64,000 nt of DNA from Collimonas sp. OK242 (GCF_900107095.1 NZ_FNOR01000006.1:124001-188000); one strand, 5' to 3'. Shown: positions 8,671 through 19,158, counted from the stretch's first letter. Notes: generated by a model not told the origin, from the letters alone. Program-made: numbers and translations.

Positions 8671-8979
8671 ATGGTAACCAAGCACGAAGACGGGACAGTA
8701 GCGACGCGGCAAGAGCAAAAGCTCAAGCCGCCTCCCATGTATCAGGTATTTTTGCTTAATGATGACTACACGCCAATGGAGTTCGTGGTCGCTATTTTGC
8801 AGGAATATTTCAACAAGGATCGCGAAGCCGCAACGCAGATAATGTTGAAGGTGCATCGCGATGGCAAAGGCATGTGTGGTGTATATCCCAAAGATATTGC
8901 ATCCACCAAGGTTGAACTGGTATTAACGCACGCACGCAAAGCAGGGCATCCCCTGCAATGCATGATGGAGGAAGCATGA
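8671..8979 (+). CDS. clpS: ATP-dependent Clp protease adaptor ClpS
   Basis: The 102-residue protein has a short flexible N-terminus ([16 protein letters not shown]), then [20 protein letters not shown], with the [10 protein letters not shown] segment forming the N-degron pocket, and later [17 protein letters not shown]. ClpS delivers N-end-rule substrates to ClpAP. Its stop overlaps the clpA start (ATGA at 8976-8979), so the two are translated together. The start is supported by the family N-terminus, although no Shine-Dalgarno sequence precedes it. Confidence 0.95.
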   Translation: MVTKHEDGTVATRQEQKLKPPPMYQVFLLNDDYTPMEFVVAILQEYFNKDREAATQIMLKVHRDGKGMCGVYPKDIASTKVELVLTHARKAGHPLQCMMEEA

Positions 8980-11276
8980 TTGCGCAGGAATTGGAAGTAA
9001 GTTTGCACATGGCGTTTGTCGAAGCACGGCAAGCAAGGCACGAGTTCATCACGGTTGAACACCTGTTGCTGGCATTGCTCGACAACCCGTCCGCGGCAGA
9101 GGTGCTGCGTGCGTGTGCGGTCAATATTGACGATATGCGCAAGACGCTGGCTATCTTCATTGGCGACAACACACCGACGGTGCCGGGTTCGAATGAAGTG
9201 GATACCCAACCTACCCTGGGTTTCCAGCGCGTCATCCAGCGCGCCATCATGCATGTGCAATCGGCTTCCAACGGCAAGAAGGAAGTGACCGGCGCTAACG
9301 TGCTGGTCGCGATCTTCGGCGAGAAGGATTCGCATGCCGTGTATTACCTGCACCAGCAGGGCGTGACGCGTCTCGACGTGGTCAACTTCATTTCGCACGG
9401 TGTGCGCAAGGATCAGCAAGCCGATGTGCAGAAATCTTCGGAAGGCGCGGAAGAAGTGCAAGCCGAAGGCCAGGCTAAAGAGAGCCCGCTCGACCAGTTT
9501 ACGCAAAACCTGAACAAGCTGGCGACCGAAGGAAAAATCGATCCGCTGATCGGCCGCGAGTACGAGGTCGAACGCGTGATCCAGACCTTGTGCCGCCGCC
9601 GCAAAAATAATCCTTTGCTGGTCGGCGAAGCCGGTGTCGGCAAGACTGCGATCGCAGAGGGACTGGCATGGCGCATCACTCAGGGTGAAGTCCCTGAAAT
9701 TTTACAAAACGCGATTGTCTACTCGCTCGACATGGGTTCGCTGCTGGCCGGCACCAAATACCGCGGCGATTTCGAGCAGCGCCTGAAAGCGGTGCTCAAG
9801 CAATTGAAAGATAGTCCGCACGGTATCTTGTTTATCGACGAGATCCATACAATCATCGGCGCCGGTTCGGCTTCCGGCGGCACGCTTGATGCGTCCAATC
9901 TGTTGAAGCCGGCTTTGTCCAGCGGCCAGCTGAAATGCATAGGCGCGACCACTTATACGGAATTCCGCGGCGTCTTTGAAAAAGACCATGCCTTGTCGCG
10001 TCGCTTCCAGAAGATCGACGTCAACGAACCGACGGTAGAGCAAACCGTGCAGATCCTGCGCGGCTTGAAATCGCGCTTTGAAGAACATCACGGCGTCAAG
10101 TACTCGGCTTCCGCGCTGACCAGTGCGGCCGAACTGGCGGCGCGTTTCATCAATGACCGTCATCTGCCGGACAAGGCGATCGACGTGATCGATGAGGCCG
10201 GTGCGGCGCAACGCATCCTGCCGAAGTCGAAGCAGAAAAAGACCATAGGCAAGGGCGAGATTGAAGACATCATCGCCAAGATTGCGCGGATTCCGCCGCA
10301 ATCGGTCAACCAGGACGATCGCAGCAAGCTGCAAACCATAGACCGCGATTTGCGCAATGTGGTGTTCGGCCAGGATCCGGCGATCGACGCGTTGGCATCG
10401 GCGATCAAGATGGCGCGCGCCGGTTTGGGCAAGACCGACCGGCCGATTGGTTCTTTCCTGTTCTCCGGTCCGACCGGCGTCGGCAAGACCGAGGTGGCCA
10501 AGCAGCTGGCATTTATCTTGGGCATCGACCTGATTCGTTTCGACATGTCCGAATACATGGAGCGTCACGCGGTGAGCCGCCTGATTGGCGCGCCTCCTGG
10601 TTATGTCGGTTTCGACCAGGGCGGTTTGCTGACCGAGGCCGTGACCAAAAAGCCGCATGCGGTATTGCTGCTGGATGAAATTGAAAAAGCCCATCCGGAC
10701 ATTTTCAATATCCTGTTGCAGGTGATGGATCACGGCGCATTGACCGACAATAATGGACGCAAGGCGGACTTCCGCAATGTGATCATTATCATGACCACCA
10801 ATGCCGGTGCAGAAAGTTTGCAAAAACGTTCGATCGGCTTCACCGAGAAGAAAGAAGCCGGTGACGAGATGGCGGACATCAAGCGTATGTTTACGCCGGA
10901 ATTCCGCAATCGCATCGATTCCATCATCAGCTTCCGCGCATTGGATGAAGAAGTCATCTTGCGTGTGGTCGACAAATTCCTGATGCAGCTGGAAGAGCAG
11001 TTGCATGAGAAAAAAGTGGAAGCGATCTTCACCGAGAATTTGCGGAAATTCCTGGCCAAGAAGGGCTTCGATCCGTTGATGGGCGCGCGTCCGATGGCAC
11101 GCCTGATCCAGGACATGATACGCAAGGCGCTGGCAGACGAACTGTTGTTCGGCAAGCTGGTGACCGGCGGCCGGGTGACCGTCGATCTGGACGACAAGGA
11201 TCAGATCAGCCTGGACTTTGCAGAAAAGGATTCCTCCTCGCCTGCAGCGCCGGAGGAAACGGTGGAAGTGGAATAA
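8976..11276 (+). CDS. clpA: ATP-dependent Clp protease ATP-binding subunit ClpA
   Basis: The 766-residue protein starts at ATG 8976 behind GGAGGAAG. The frame open from 8958 is only the upstream extension. The N-domain (residues 1-145) binds ClpS. Two AAA+ modules follow, with Walker [10 protein letters not shown] at about 217 and GPTGVGKTE at about 498. The Walker [14 protein letters not shown] belongs to the first module and [13 protein letters not shown] to the second. ClpA unfolds proteins and feeds them to ClpP. The ClpP-binding loop is probably near the KRSIGFTEK segment. The operon is clpS-clpA and ends in a hairpin. Confidence 0.97.
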   Translation: MIAQELEVSLHMAFVEARQARHEFITVEHLLLALLDNPSAAEVLRACAVNIDDMRKTLAIFIGDNTPTVPGSNEVDTQPTLGFQRVIQRAIMHVQSASNGKKEVTGANVLVAIFGEKDSHAVYYLHQQGVTRLDVVNFISHGVRKDQQADVQKSSEGAEEVQAEGQAKESPLDQFTQNLNKLATEGKIDPLIGREYEVERVIQTLCRRRKNNPLLVGEAGVGKTAIAEGLAWRITQGEVPEILQNAIVYSLDMGSLLAGTKYRGDFEQRLKAVLKQLKDSPHGILFIDEIHTIIGAGSASGGTLDASNLLKPALSSGQLKCIGATTYTEFRGVFEKDHALSRRFQKIDVNEPTVEQTVQILRGLKSRFEEHHGVKYSASALTSAAELAARFINDRHLPDKAIDVIDEAGAAQRILPKSKQKKTIGKGEIEDIIAKIARIPPQSVNQDDRSKLQTIDRDLRNVVFGQDPAIDALASAIKMARAGLGKTDRPIGSFLFSGPTGVGKTEVAKQLAFILGIDLIRFDMSEYMERHAVSRLIGAPPGYVGFDQGGLLTEAVTKKPHAVLLLDEIEKAHPDIFNILLQVMDHGALTDNNGRKADFRNVIIIMTTNAGAESLQKRSIGFTEKKEAGDEMADIKRMFTPEFRNRIDSIISFRALDEEVILRVVDKFLMQLEEQLHEKKVEAIFTENLRKFLAKKGFDPLMGARPMARLIQDMIRKALADELLFGKLVTGGRVTVDLDDKDQISLDFAEKDSSSPAAPEETVEVE

Positions 11277-11307
11277 CTCGCGGGAATACCGCCGATTTCC
11301 GCTCGTT

Positions 11308-11346
11308 AAAAAAGCCTGAATTCACGCAAGTGTTTCAGGCTTTTTT
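11308..11346 (+). terminator. Terminator of clpSA, possibly bidirectional
   Basis: AAAAAAGCCTGAA (11308-11320) and its complement TTCAGGCTTTTTT (11334-11346) flank a 13-base loop. The A and T runs on both sides mean it could also stop minus-strand transcripts leaving the M48-like gene at 11390. Confidence 0.85.
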
Positions 11347-11347
11347 C

Positions 11348-11376
11348 GTAGGGCGGGCACAAGCTGCCCGCCCTGC
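11348..11376. repeat. REP-like palindrome
   Basis: GTAGGGCGGGCA begins the element, and perfect 9-base arms GGGCGGGCA (11351-11359) and TGCCCGCCC (11365-11373) flank CAAGC. GC-rich palindromes opening GTAGGGYGGGC are typical of dispersed REP elements mobilised by RAYT transposases. A related sequence lies at 14923-14960. Confidence 0.5.
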
Positions 11377-11389
11377 ATTCTTGCTTATC

Positions 11390-12490
11390 CTACGGCAGTA
11401 TGGCCGTGTCGGTGGCTTGCTTGGCCTGGATATCCGAAACGGCCTGCTGGATTGCCGACAGCCGATAGTCGGTGCCCGGATGGATTGCGGTGTAGCCGTT
11501 GAGCGCGCTGGCCGGATAAGCGGTCGCCAGCCGTTGCCAGAAGGCGGCAGCATTGTCGACCTTGTAGCTGGCACGCGCAACCATGTACAACGCCAGTTTG
11601 TCGGCTGCCGCATCCATCTGTTGCGAGTAAGGCTTGACGCCGGCCATACCGTTTAACGCCGCTGTATCCGGCCGCAAGCGGATCAGATTATCGATGACGC
11701 CGGTCATGGTGGCAGTGCTGCGTTGGCGCGCCGGATGGGTGAGCGTGTTGTGCGCCATTTCCTTGGCAATCACCAGGGCCAGTTCATCGTCGTTCCTGGT
11801 GAATTTCATCATGCCGCTGCTGATCAGCACGCGTCGGCCGTCGGCATAACTGATCACATTCTCGGTGTTGCCGAGTTCGATGCCGAAGGCGCAGGCGCGG
11901 GTCAGCGGGATGTTCATGGTCTGGTTGCTGCCGTTGCGCGCGACCGTCAGTTTGATGCTATTACGGCCGTTCACCAGAGGGCCAAGCAGCAGGGCGGTCT
12001 GGCGTTCAGCATCGGCGCCGACCGGCACCGGCTTGTCCTGGATCGTCACCAGCCGGTCGCCGCGTTGCAGGCCGACCTTGGCGGCGCCGCTGCCGGCCAG
12101 CACGCCGGTCACCTGCAGCTGATCGCTCAGGCCCAGGGCTGCCGCCGCATCAACGAATTCTGGCGTATAGGAGTATTTTGTCTTGGCGGTGAAACCGAGC
12201 AGGTTACGCGCATTGTTTCTGCACAATACCGCGTTATTCACCAGCAAAGGAGCGGCAACGTCGTACAAACGGTCTTGCAAACCGATCAATGCTTTCAGCT
12301 CCGTTTGCTGTGGCGACAGTGTCGGCGTTGCAGGCTGGGGAGAGACTGCAGGCGCAGGCCGCTGCGGCGCGGTGCCGGTGTCAGGCTCCTGCGTGGCGCA
12401 AGCGGCCAGGAACAGCGCTGGCAATGTCAGCGCCGCATAACGCTTGGCGCCTTGCCATCCGGCGCCGCGCGTCAAATTCGTCAATCTCAT
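11390..12490 (-). CDS. Lipoprotein with PDZ and degenerate M48 peptidase domain
   Basis: From the ATG at 12490, preceded by GGAGAAG, the protein has 366 residues. A lipobox LAAC places the lipidated Cys at residue 31. A PDZ-like segment (VTGVLAGSGAAKVGLQRGDRLV) is followed by an M48-like region. Where M48 enzymes have HEXXH, this protein reads KEMAH (residues 243-247). Where they have the third ligand in ExxAD, it reads DAAAD (293-297). Two of three zinc ligands are therefore changed, and peptidase activity is doubtful. An alternative ATG at 12502 overlaps the dut stop. The protein is probably periplasmic, anchored to a membrane. Confidence 0.72.
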   Translation of the reverse strand: MRLTNLTRGAGWQGAKRYAALTLPALFLAACATQEPDTGTAPQRPAPAVSPQPATPTLSPQQTELKALIGLQDRLYDVAAPLLVNNAVLCRNNARNLLGFTAKTKYSYTPEFVDAAAALGLSDQLQVTGVLAGSGAAKVGLQRGDRLVTIQDKPVPVGADAERQTALLLGPLVNGRNSIKLTVARNGSNQTMNIPLTRACAFGIELGNTENVISYADGRRVLISSGMMKFTRNDDELALVIAKEMAHNTLTHPARQRSTATMTGVIDNLIRLRPDTAALNGMAGVKPYSQQMDAAADKLALYMVARASYKVDNAAAFWQRLATAYPASALNGYTAIHPGTDYRLSAIQQAVSDIQAKQATDTAILP

Positions 12491-12501
12491 TAACTTCTCC
12501 A

Positions 12502-12951
12502 TCAATTTTTTCCGGTGCTGCCGAAGCCGCCTGCGCCGCGTTCGCTGCTCTCGAAATCTGGTACGACATTAAAACGGACACGTGCAACAGGCACAATAAT
12601 CAATTGCGCCAGCCGTTCCATCGGGTTGAGGGTAAATTCGGTCGTTCCGCGGTTCCAGGTAGAAACCATCAACTGACCCTGGTAATCAGAGTCGATCAGG
12701 CCCACCAGGTTCCCCAGCACGATGCCATGTTTATGGCCGAGGCCGCTGCGCGGCAGGATCATGGCGGCATAAGCAGGGTCGCCGATATGAATCGCCAGGC
12801 CGGTCGGAATCAGATGGGTTTCACCGGGTTTGATCGTCAGCGCAGTGTCCAGGCAGGCGCGCAGGTCCAGGCCCGCACTGCCTTCGGTGGCGTAAGCCGG
12901 CAATTGATCTTGCATGCGTGGGTCGAGAATTTTGACGTCGATGATATTCAT
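12502..12951 (-). CDS. dut: Deoxyuridine 5'-triphosphate nucleotidohydrolase (dUTPase)
   Basis: The 149-residue trimeric dUTPase starts at [14 protein letters not shown] (12951); the frame open to 13005 adds an unlikely extension. Its motifs in order are [13 protein letters not shown] (motif 1), [13 protein letters not shown] (2), [17 protein letters not shown] (3, with the catalytic Asp), [11 protein letters not shown] (4) and the glycine-rich C-terminal arm [10 protein letters not shown] (5). It hydrolyses dUTP to dUMP and pyrophosphate, keeping uracil out of DNA. Its stop overlaps an alternative start of the M48-like gene. It follows coaBC, the widely conserved order in proteobacteria. Confidence 0.96.
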   Translation of the reverse strand: MNIIDVKILDPRMQDQLPAYATEGSAGLDLRACLDTALTIKPGETHLIPTGLAIHIGDPAYAAMILPRSGLGHKHGIVLGNLVGLIDSDYQGQLMVSTWNRGTTEFTLNPMERLAQLIIVPVARVRFNVVPDFESSERGAGGFGSTGKN

Positions 12952-13005
12952 GGAATTTTGTAACAATCTATTAAATGAAGAAATGATGGCAGGTACAACA
13001 AACAT

Positions 13006-13023
13006 GGCAGGATGAATCCTGCC
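13006..13023. other. Short perfect hairpin between coaBC and dut
   Basis: GGCAGGA-TGAA-TCCTGCC is a 7-bp stem with a 4-base loop. No T run follows on either strand, so it is unlikely to be an intrinsic terminator. It could shape the mRNA between coaBC and dut. Confidence 0.35.
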
Positions 13024-13097
13024 GGGTGTTCATGAAACTACCTCTGATTTTTGATGCAAACCGCTGGCGATGAAACCGGCAGCAATATAGCGATTCG

Positions 13098-14324
13098 CTA
13101 GGCAAGACGACTGGCAATTGCGGCAATCAGCTGGCGCGCCAGTTGTTGTTTGCCGGCGCGCGGCAAACTGGTGTGGCCGTCGGCATCAAACAATACCAAT
13201 TGGTTATCGTCCTTGCCAAACGTGTCATGGCCGATATTGCCGACCAATAGCGGCACATTTTTCCTGATGCGTTTGGCTTCCCCGTATTGCAGCAAGTTTT
13301 CTGACTCGGCAGCAAAACCGACACAGTAAGGCGGTTTCGGCAATGCTGCAACTGTTGCCAGAATGTCCGGGTTCTGTTCGAACACTAACTCGGGCGCGCT
13401 GCCGTCGGCGTTTTTTTTCAGTTTTTGCGTACTGGCGTTGGCTACGCGCCAGTCAGCCACGGCGGCCACTGCGACGAAGATGTCGGCGCCGGTATCGGGG
13501 CTGCCATTAGCAGTTCCATCGGCGGCCAACTGCGCCATCACGATATCGTGCATTTGCTGCGCGGTCTGAACGCTGATGCGGCGCACGCCGTAGGGTGTGG
13601 TCAACGCGGTCGGGCCTGACACCAAGGTGACTTCCGCCCCGGCTTCATAAGCTGCGCGGGCTACCGCATAACCCATTTTTCCGGATGAAAGATTGGTGAT
13701 GCCGCGTACCGGATCGATCGGCTCGAAAGTCGGGCCGGCGGTCAGCAGCAGGCGCTTACCTTTCAACAGCTTGGGCTGGAACGAGGCAATCACTTCTTCC
13801 AGCAACTGCTCTGCTTCCAGCATGCGGCCCATGCCGACTTCGCCGCAAGCCTGTTCGCCGGCATCGGGGCCGAGCAGCTGGACGCCGTCTGCCAGCAATT
13901 GCGTCAGGTTGCGTTGGGTTGCCGGGTTTTGCCACATTTCGACATTCATCGCCGGCGCGACCAGCAGGGGCACTGTGGCTGGACGCGCGACGCATAGCGT
14001 CGACAGCAAATCGTCGCAGGCGCCGTGCGCCAGCTTGAAGATGAAATCGGCAGAGCAGGGGGCAATCACGATGGCATCGGCGTCGCGCGTCAGGTCGATG
14101 TGCGGCATGTTGTTGCCGACGCGCGCATCCCATTGATCGGTAAATACCGGCTTGCCGGACAAGCCTTGCATGGTGACCGGCGTGATGAAGTGCATCGCCG
14201 CCGCGGTCATGACGACCTGCACCGAAGCGCCGGCTTTGATCATGGCGCGCGTGAATTCCGCCGCCTTGTAGCAGGCGATGCCGCCGGTCAGTCCCAGCAC
14301 GATTTTTTTACCAGCGAGATCCAT
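13098..14324 (-). CDS. coaBC: Bifunctional phosphopantothenoylcysteine decarboxylase / phosphopantothenate-cysteine ligase
   Basis: The 408-residue protein carries both steps that turn 4'-phosphopantothenate into 4'-phosphopantetheine for coenzyme A. The N-terminal CoaC flavoprotein half starts with VLGLTGGIACYKAAEF and contains PAMNVEMWQNPATQRN. The C-terminal CoaB ligase half starts near KGKRLLLTAGPTFEPIDPVR and includes NLSSGKMGYAVARAA and VAAVADWRV. Length and start (ATG 14324) match the family. It lies between lspA and dut in a minus-strand group. Confidence 0.96.
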   Translation of the reverse strand: MDLAGKKIVLGLTGGIACYKAAEFTRAMIKAGASVQVVMTAAAMHFITPVTMQGLSGKPVFTDQWDARVGNNMPHIDLTRDADAIVIAPCSADFIFKLAHGACDDLLSTLCVARPATVPLLVAPAMNVEMWQNPATQRNLTQLLADGVQLLGPDAGEQACGEVGMGRMLEAEQLLEEVIASFQPKLLKGKRLLLTAGPTFEPIDPVRGITNLSSGKMGYAVARAAYEAGAEVTLVSGPTALTTPYGVRRISVQTAQQMHDIVMAQLAADGTANGSPDTGADIFVAVAAVADWRVANASTQKLKKNADGSAPELVFEQNPDILATVAALPKPPYCVGFAAESENLLQYGEAKRIRKNVPLLVGNIGHDTFGKDDNQLVLFDADGHTSLPRAGKQQLARQLIAAIASRLA

Positions 14325-14387
14325 ATTTACCCCTGGATGGCAGAGCGCTTATTTATTGGCTAATTACTTACTTAGTTGCTCAATAAA

Positions 14388-14897
14388 TTATTTATTTACG
14401 CGACGTAATTCATCAATAACAAACAATACCGCACCGACGCAGATCGCGCTATCGGCGATGTTGAAAGCCGGCCAGTGCCAATTGCGCACGTAGAAATCGA
14501 GAAAGTCGATCACATGGCCGTAGGCGATGCGGTCGATCACATTGCCGATGGCGCCGCCCAGAATCAATGCCAGCGCGGTGCAAAACATGCGTTGTCCGGC
14601 ATGGCGTTTCAGCAGGAAAGTGATGAACAGCGCGGCCGCGATACCGAGCGCGGTGAAAAAATAGCGTTGCCAACCGGATTCCGTGGAAAGGAAGCTGAAC
14701 GCAGCACCCTTGTTATACACCAGCACCAGATTGAAGAATGAGGTCACCGCTTGCGATTCGCCGTAGCTGAACAGCCGCACAATCGTGATCTTGGTCAGTT
14801 GATCGATCAATAACACCAGCGCTGCGATGGCCAGCCATGGCGCCAGGCCGTATTTGGGGGAGGATGAGGAAGACGAAGAACGTTTTTTGGTGGCCAT
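14388..14897 (-). CDS. lspA: Signal peptidase II (lipoprotein signal peptidase)
   Basis: The 169-residue inner membrane protein has four hydrophobic segments. The two catalytic Asp residues lie in [10 protein letters not shown] and [11 protein letters not shown]. It cleaves the signal peptide of prolipoproteins before the lipidated Cys, such as the M48-like lipoprotein encoded downstream. A Ser-rich, basic N-terminus ([11 protein letters not shown]) precedes the first membrane helix and is an ordinary variable region. It follows ileS directly, the standard arrangement. Confidence 0.96.
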   Translation of the reverse strand: MATKKRSSSSSSSPKYGLAPWLAIAALVLLIDQLTKITIVRLFSYGESQAVTSFFNLVLVYNKGAAFSFLSTESGWQRYFFTALGIAAALFITFLLKRHAGQRMFCTALALILGGAIGNVIDRIAYGHVIDFLDFYVRNWHWPAFNIADSAICVGAVLFVIDELRRVNK

Positions 14898-14922
14898 ATC
14901 AAGTTATATAGGTACTCAGGAG

Positions 14923-14960
14923 TTTTGTAGGGTGGGCACGCTTGTGCGCCCTACGCAAAA
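14923..14960. repeat. REP-like imperfect palindrome at the ileS/lspA junction
   Basis: TTTTGTAGGGTGGGCAC (14923-14939) and GTGCGCCCTACGCAAAA (14944-14960) form an imperfect inverted repeat that shares GTAGGG(C/T)GGGCAC with the element at 11348. Its right half overlaps the last codons of ileS. Confidence 0.45.
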
Positions 14961-17848
14961 TGCCGATCTTCACCGTTGCCGAACAAATTGGCAACACAGC
15001 GTCCGCACAAGCCCGGATGTTCCGGGTGGCTGCCGACATCGGCCCGGTAGTGCCAGCAGCGTTCGCATTTCTGCTGCGCCGACGGCGTGACCAGAATCGT
15101 TTCCTCGGCCTCTGTCGCCACTTCCGACACGGTTGCGCTGGAGGTGATCAAGACAAATTTCAGATCGTCGCCCAGGCTGTTGAGCAGTGCATATTTCGCC
15201 GGAGCAGCCTTGATTTCGACTTCCGCCTGCAGTGAAGAACCGATGCCGCCTGCGACCCGGACTTCTTCCAGCTGCTTGGTGACATCGGCGCGCACCGCAC
15301 GCAAGGCGCTGAATTTTTCGATCAGGGCCGCGGCGTCGCTGATTTCCGGCAGCGTGTAGTAGGTCTGGGTGAAAATGGTTTCATCGCTGGCGGCAAAAGC
15401 CTCAGGGCTGGCGAAGAAGGACCAGGCTTCCTCCGCCGTGAACGACAGCGTCGGCGCCATCACGCGCAATAGCGCCTGGGTGATATGCCAGATCGCAGTT
15501 TGCGCGGAACGGCGGGCCGGCGAACTGACGCCGCTGGTGTACAGACGGTCTTTCAGGATGTCGAGATAGAAACCGCCCAGGTCTTCCGAGCAGTACATCT
15601 GCAATTTCGAAATCACCGGATGGAATTCGTAAGTCTCGTAATGTTGCAGGATATCGGCTTGCAACTGCGTCATGCTGGCGATCGCATAACGATCGATTTC
15701 CAGCAGGTCGGCGATCGGCACCGCATCCTTCAAAGGATCGAAGTCGGAAGTATTCGCCAGCAGGAAGCGCAGGGTGTTGCGGATGCGGCGATACGATTCG
15801 GTGACGCGTTTCAGGATCTCGTCCGAGATCGTGATTTCACCTGAGTAGTCGCTGGCAGCCACCCACAGGCGCAGGATTTCCGCGCCCAGCGAGTCCGCCA
15901 CTTTTTGCGGTTCAACGCCGTTTTTCAGCGACTTCGACATCTTGCGGCCTTCGCCGTCGACCACGAAACCGTGCGTCAGCAAAGCGTTATACGGCGCGCG
16001 GCCATTCAGCATGGCCGAGCTCAGCAACGAGGAATGGAACCAGCCGCGATGCTGGTCCGAGCCTTCCAGGTACAGGTCGGCAGGGAATTGCAGCTGATTC
16101 GCGTGCGAGCCGCGCAATACGGTCTGATGGGTGGAGCCGGAGTCGAACCAGACATCCAATGTGTCTCTGTTCTTGATGTAATTGACGGCATCGTCGCCCA
16201 GCAACTCCTTAGCATCGAGCGCCTGCCAGGCTTCGATCCCGCTTTGCTCAACGCGCTGCGCGATCTGTTCCAGCAGTTCCGGCGTACGCGGATGCAGCTG
16301 GCCGGTTTCCTTGTGGACGAAGAACGCCATCGGCACGCCCCATTGGCGTTGCCGCGACAGTGTCCAGTCGGGACGGTTGGCGATCATGCCATGCAGGCGC
16401 GCCTTGCCCCAGCCGGGGAAGAACGCGGTATCTTCAATCGCTTGCAGGGCGGTTGCGCGCAGGCTCGGGTGGCCGTCCTTCGGCAGCTTGTCCATGCTGG
16501 CGAACCATTGCGAAGTGGCGCGATAGATGATTGGCGTTTTATGGCGCCAGCAATGCATGTAGCTGTGATCGAACATCACCAGCTTGAACAGTGCGCCGAC
16601 TTCTTCCAGCTTGCCGCAGATCGGCTTGGAAGCTTCCCAGATGGTCATGCCGGCAAAGAACGGCAGCCAGGACGCGAACTTGCCGTCGCCCATGACCGGG
16701 CTGATGATGTCGTCGTCCTTCATGCCATGCGCTTTGCATGAGATAAAGTCTTCGATGCCGTAGGCCGGCGCCGAGTGGACAATGCCGGTGCCGCTGTCGG
16801 TGGTGACGTAGTCGCCCAGATAGATCGGCGACAGGCGGTCGTAGCCGGCATCGGCGGCGGCCAGCGGGTGTTTGAAATTGATCAGCGCCAGCGCCTCGCC
16901 TTTACAGGTGGCGATGGCTTTGCCTTCGAGGCCGAAACGCTGCAGGCAATCTTCGACCAGGTCTTGCGCCAGGATCAGCAGCAAGGGCGCGCCGTTGCGC
17001 GTGGTCTGCACCAGCGCGTAGTCGATTTCAGGGTGGACGTTAAGGGCCTGGTTGGACGGGATGGTCCACGGCGTGGTGGTCCAGATCACCACATAACCTT
17101 GATCGGTCGGCAGCGCCGGCAAGCCAAATGCGGCGGCGATCTTTTCCGGCTCGGCAAACGGGAAGCCGACATCGATCGACGGATCGCGCTTGTCCTGGTA
17201 TTCGACTTCGGCCTCGGCCAAGGCAGAGCCGCAATCGAAGCACCAGTTGACCGGCTTCAGGCCGCGATAGACATAGCCCTTTTCCAGGATGGTGCCAAGC
17301 GCGCGCAACTCGTCGGCCTCATTGCTGAAGGCCATGGTCTTGTATGGATTGTCCCATTCGCCCAATACGCCGAGGCGGATGAAGTCCTTTCTTTGCAGGT
17401 CGATTTGTTCGTTGGCGTAGGCACGCGCCTTGGCTTGCACTTCCGCTACCGGCAGGTTCTTGCCGTATTTTTTCTCGATCTGGATTTCGATCGGCATGCC
17501 ATGGCAATCCCAGCCCGGCACGTAAGGCGCATCGAAGCCGGCCATATTGCGGGCCTTGACGATCATGTCCTTGAGGATCTTGTTGACGGCATGGCCCAGG
17601 TGGATTTCGCCGTTGGCATACGGCGGACCGTCGTGCAGGATGAATTTCGGGCGGCCTTTGGAGGCTTTGCGTATCCGTTCGTAGACCTTTTTTTCCTGCC
17701 ATTGCTTGACCCATTGCGGCTCGCGCTTGGCCAGATCGCCGCGCATCGGGAATGGCGTCTCGGTCATGTTGACCGGGTATTTGCTTTGCGGCTTACTTTG
17801 CGGTTTCGCCGGTTTCTGGTTTTCTGGTTTGCTGGTCTGATCGGACAT
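14951..17848 (-). CDS. ileS: Isoleucyl-tRNA synthetase
   Basis: The 965-residue class I synthetase charges tRNA-Ile. The HIGH-type motif is in [18 protein letters not shown] near residue 65, the KMSKS motif in [11 protein letters not shown] near 635, and the editing domain lies between them. The C-terminal zinc site is [12 protein letters not shown] with a second pair in LCGRCV. The ATG at 17848 ([11 protein letters not shown]) is preferred over a TTG four codons upstream. The N-terminus carries a low-complexity Lys/Pro/Gln stretch before the catalytic body, and its use is unknown. The gene lies between ribF and lspA. Confidence 0.97.
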   Translation of the reverse strand: MSDQTSKPENQKPAKPQSKPQSKYPVNMTETPFPMRGDLAKREPQWVKQWQEKKVYERIRKASKGRPKFILHDGPPYANGEIHLGHAVNKILKDMIVKARNMAGFDAPYVPGWDCHGMPIEIQIEKKYGKNLPVAEVQAKARAYANEQIDLQRKDFIRLGVLGEWDNPYKTMAFSNEADELRALGTILEKGYVYRGLKPVNWCFDCGSALAEAEVEYQDKRDPSIDVGFPFAEPEKIAAAFGLPALPTDQGYVVIWTTTPWTIPSNQALNVHPEIDYALVQTTRNGAPLLLILAQDLVEDCLQRFGLEGKAIATCKGEALALINFKHPLAAADAGYDRLSPIYLGDYVTTDSGTGIVHSAPAYGIEDFISCKAHGMKDDDIISPVMGDGKFASWLPFFAGMTIWEASKPICGKLEEVGALFKLVMFDHSYMHCWRHKTPIIYRATSQWFASMDKLPKDGHPSLRATALQAIEDTAFFPGWGKARLHGMIANRPDWTLSRQRQWGVPMAFFVHKETGQLHPRTPELLEQIAQRVEQSGIEAWQALDAKELLGDDAVNYIKNRDTLDVWFDSGSTHQTVLRGSHANQLQFPADLYLEGSDQHRGWFHSSLLSSAMLNGRAPYNALLTHGFVVDGEGRKMSKSLKNGVEPQKVADSLGAEILRLWVAASDYSGEITISDEILKRVTESYRRIRNTLRFLLANTSDFDPLKDAVPIADLLEIDRYAIASMTQLQADILQHYETYEFHPVISKLQMYCSEDLGGFYLDILKDRLYTSGVSSPARRSAQTAIWHITQALLRVMAPTLSFTAEEAWSFFASPEAFAASDETIFTQTYYTLPEISDAAALIEKFSALRAVRADVTKQLEEVRVAGGIGSSLQAEVEIKAAPAKYALLNSLGDDLKFVLITSSATVSEVATEAEETILVTPSAQQKCERCWHYRADVGSHPEHPGLCGRCVANLFGNGEDRHFA

Positions 17849-17947
17849 AATTTTCTTCAATGGAATTCAGTGGGGGCTACGCGCAGGGAGTGCGCGTTGA
17901 GCTAGCGTTATCAATGGCGTTATAAAGACAAGCGGGACAGAGCAGCG

Positions 17948-18925
17948 TCAAATTCGGTCAGTGGCTGAAATCGCCGCAGTATCTTGCTGGCGGAAATATG
18001 CGCGTGCATTGCTGACATCGCGCGCAATCGCGGCAGTCAGGGTCGGCAAGTCGACATATTTTTCTTCGTCGCGCAGTTTTTGCAAAAACTCGACCTGTAT
18101 CAGTTTGCCGTAGCAGTCGCCGGCAAAATCGAGGATATAACTTTCCAGCAGCACCCGGCCGCTGTCGTCCACGGTAGGGCGGATGCCGATGCTGGCCACC
18201 GCCGGCAGCGCTTGGTCGGTCAGACCGTGCACTTTAACGGTAAAAATGCCGGACAATGCCGGTAGTTTATGGCTGACGCGCAGGTTCAAGGTGGGGAAGC
18301 CGATGCTGCGGCCGAGTTTCTTGCCATGCACCACGTGTCCCGAGATCGAATATGGATGGCCCAGCAGCGCTCGCGCATGGCTGAAATCGCCGGCCGCCAG
18401 CGCCGCGCGCACCGCCGATGAGGATACCCGCGCGCCTTCGTTCATCACGGTCGGCAGGGTTTCGACATGGAAGCCGTATTTCTTGCCGGCTTCGATCAGG
18501 GTTGCGATATTGCCGGCGCGGCGGGCGCCGAAGCAGAAATCTTCGCCCACCATCAGCCACTTCACGTGCAAGCCTTCCACCAGCACTTTTTCAATAAAAT
18601 CCTGGGGCGGCATGGCCGCAAAGCTGGCGTTGAAATGTTCGACAATCACGCGATCTATGCCAGCCTGCGACAGCGATTGCAGCTTGTCGCGCAGGTTGGC
18701 GACGCGTGTCGGCATATTGGCCGGCTGGCCTGCCCGTTGCGCAAAGAATTCGCGCGGATGCGGCTCGAACGTCATCACCGCGGCATCCAGCCCCAGTTCG
18801 GTGGCGGCTTTGCGGACGTGCGCGAGCAATACCTGATGGCCGCGATGCACGCCATCAAAGTTGCCGATAGTCAACGCGCAAGGGGCGCGCGATTCGGCGT
18901 TGGGAAGTCCGCGAAATACCTTCAT
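17948..18925 (-). CDS. ribF: Bifunctional riboflavin kinase / FAD synthetase
   Basis: The 325-residue protein has an N-terminal FMN adenylyltransferase domain (TIGNFDGVHRGHQVLL, with the HxGH-like site, and later SSSAVRAALAAGDF). Its C-terminal riboflavin kinase domain contains GKKLGRSIGFPTLNL and SIGIRPTVD. It makes FMN and then FAD. It heads the minus-strand group ribF-ileS-lspA-coaBC-dut. The 99-base gap before ileS may hold a second promoter. Confidence 0.96.
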   Translation of the reverse strand: MKVFRGLPNAESRAPCALTIGNFDGVHRGHQVLLAHVRKAATELGLDAAVMTFEPHPREFFAQRAGQPANMPTRVANLRDKLQSLSQAGIDRVIVEHFNASFAAMPPQDFIEKVLVEGLHVKWLMVGEDFCFGARRAGNIATLIEAGKKYGFHVETLPTVMNEGARVSSSAVRAALAAGDFSHARALLGHPYSISGHVVHGKKLGRSIGFPTLNLRVSHKLPALSGIFTVKVHGLTDQALPAVASIGIRPTVDDSGRVLLESYILDFAGDCYGKLIQVEFLQKLRDEEKYVDLPTLTAAIARDVSNARAYFRQQDTAAISATDRI

Positions 18926-19104
18926 TGAAGTGACCGGAATATTTATTGCAAAAACCTTGGATTATAAATGCTTTCGACGTTTTCCCCCTGCCAAGAAGTC
19001 GAACTGCATCGGATTGCACGATTTTTAATTAATAAAACAGCTATTTTATTGAATTTTGGATACGAATCGACACAGTGAATGAGGTGCTCAAGATGGTATT
19101 CGCC

Positions 19105-19134
19105 AAAAAAAATCGCCCCTGAGGGCGATTTTTG
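19105..19134 (-). terminator. Terminator of the YidB-like gene
   Basis: On the minus strand AAAATCGCCC and its complement GGGCGATTTT flank a 4-base loop, followed by a T run (A run at 19105-19112 on the plus strand). It lies about 25 bases after the stop codon. Confidence 0.82.
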
Positions 19135-19158
19135 TCGAACGGTCAAGCGTCGGCCGAT

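Noticed and set aside
8958-8975. Upstream start for clpA
   Set aside because: It lies inside clpS, and the ATG at 8976 has GGAGGAAG and the family N-terminus.
9702-11006. 434-codon open frame on the minus strand inside clpA
   Set aside because: It is a shadow of a GC-rich coding strand, with no family motifs or ribosome site, and clpA is certain on the other strand.
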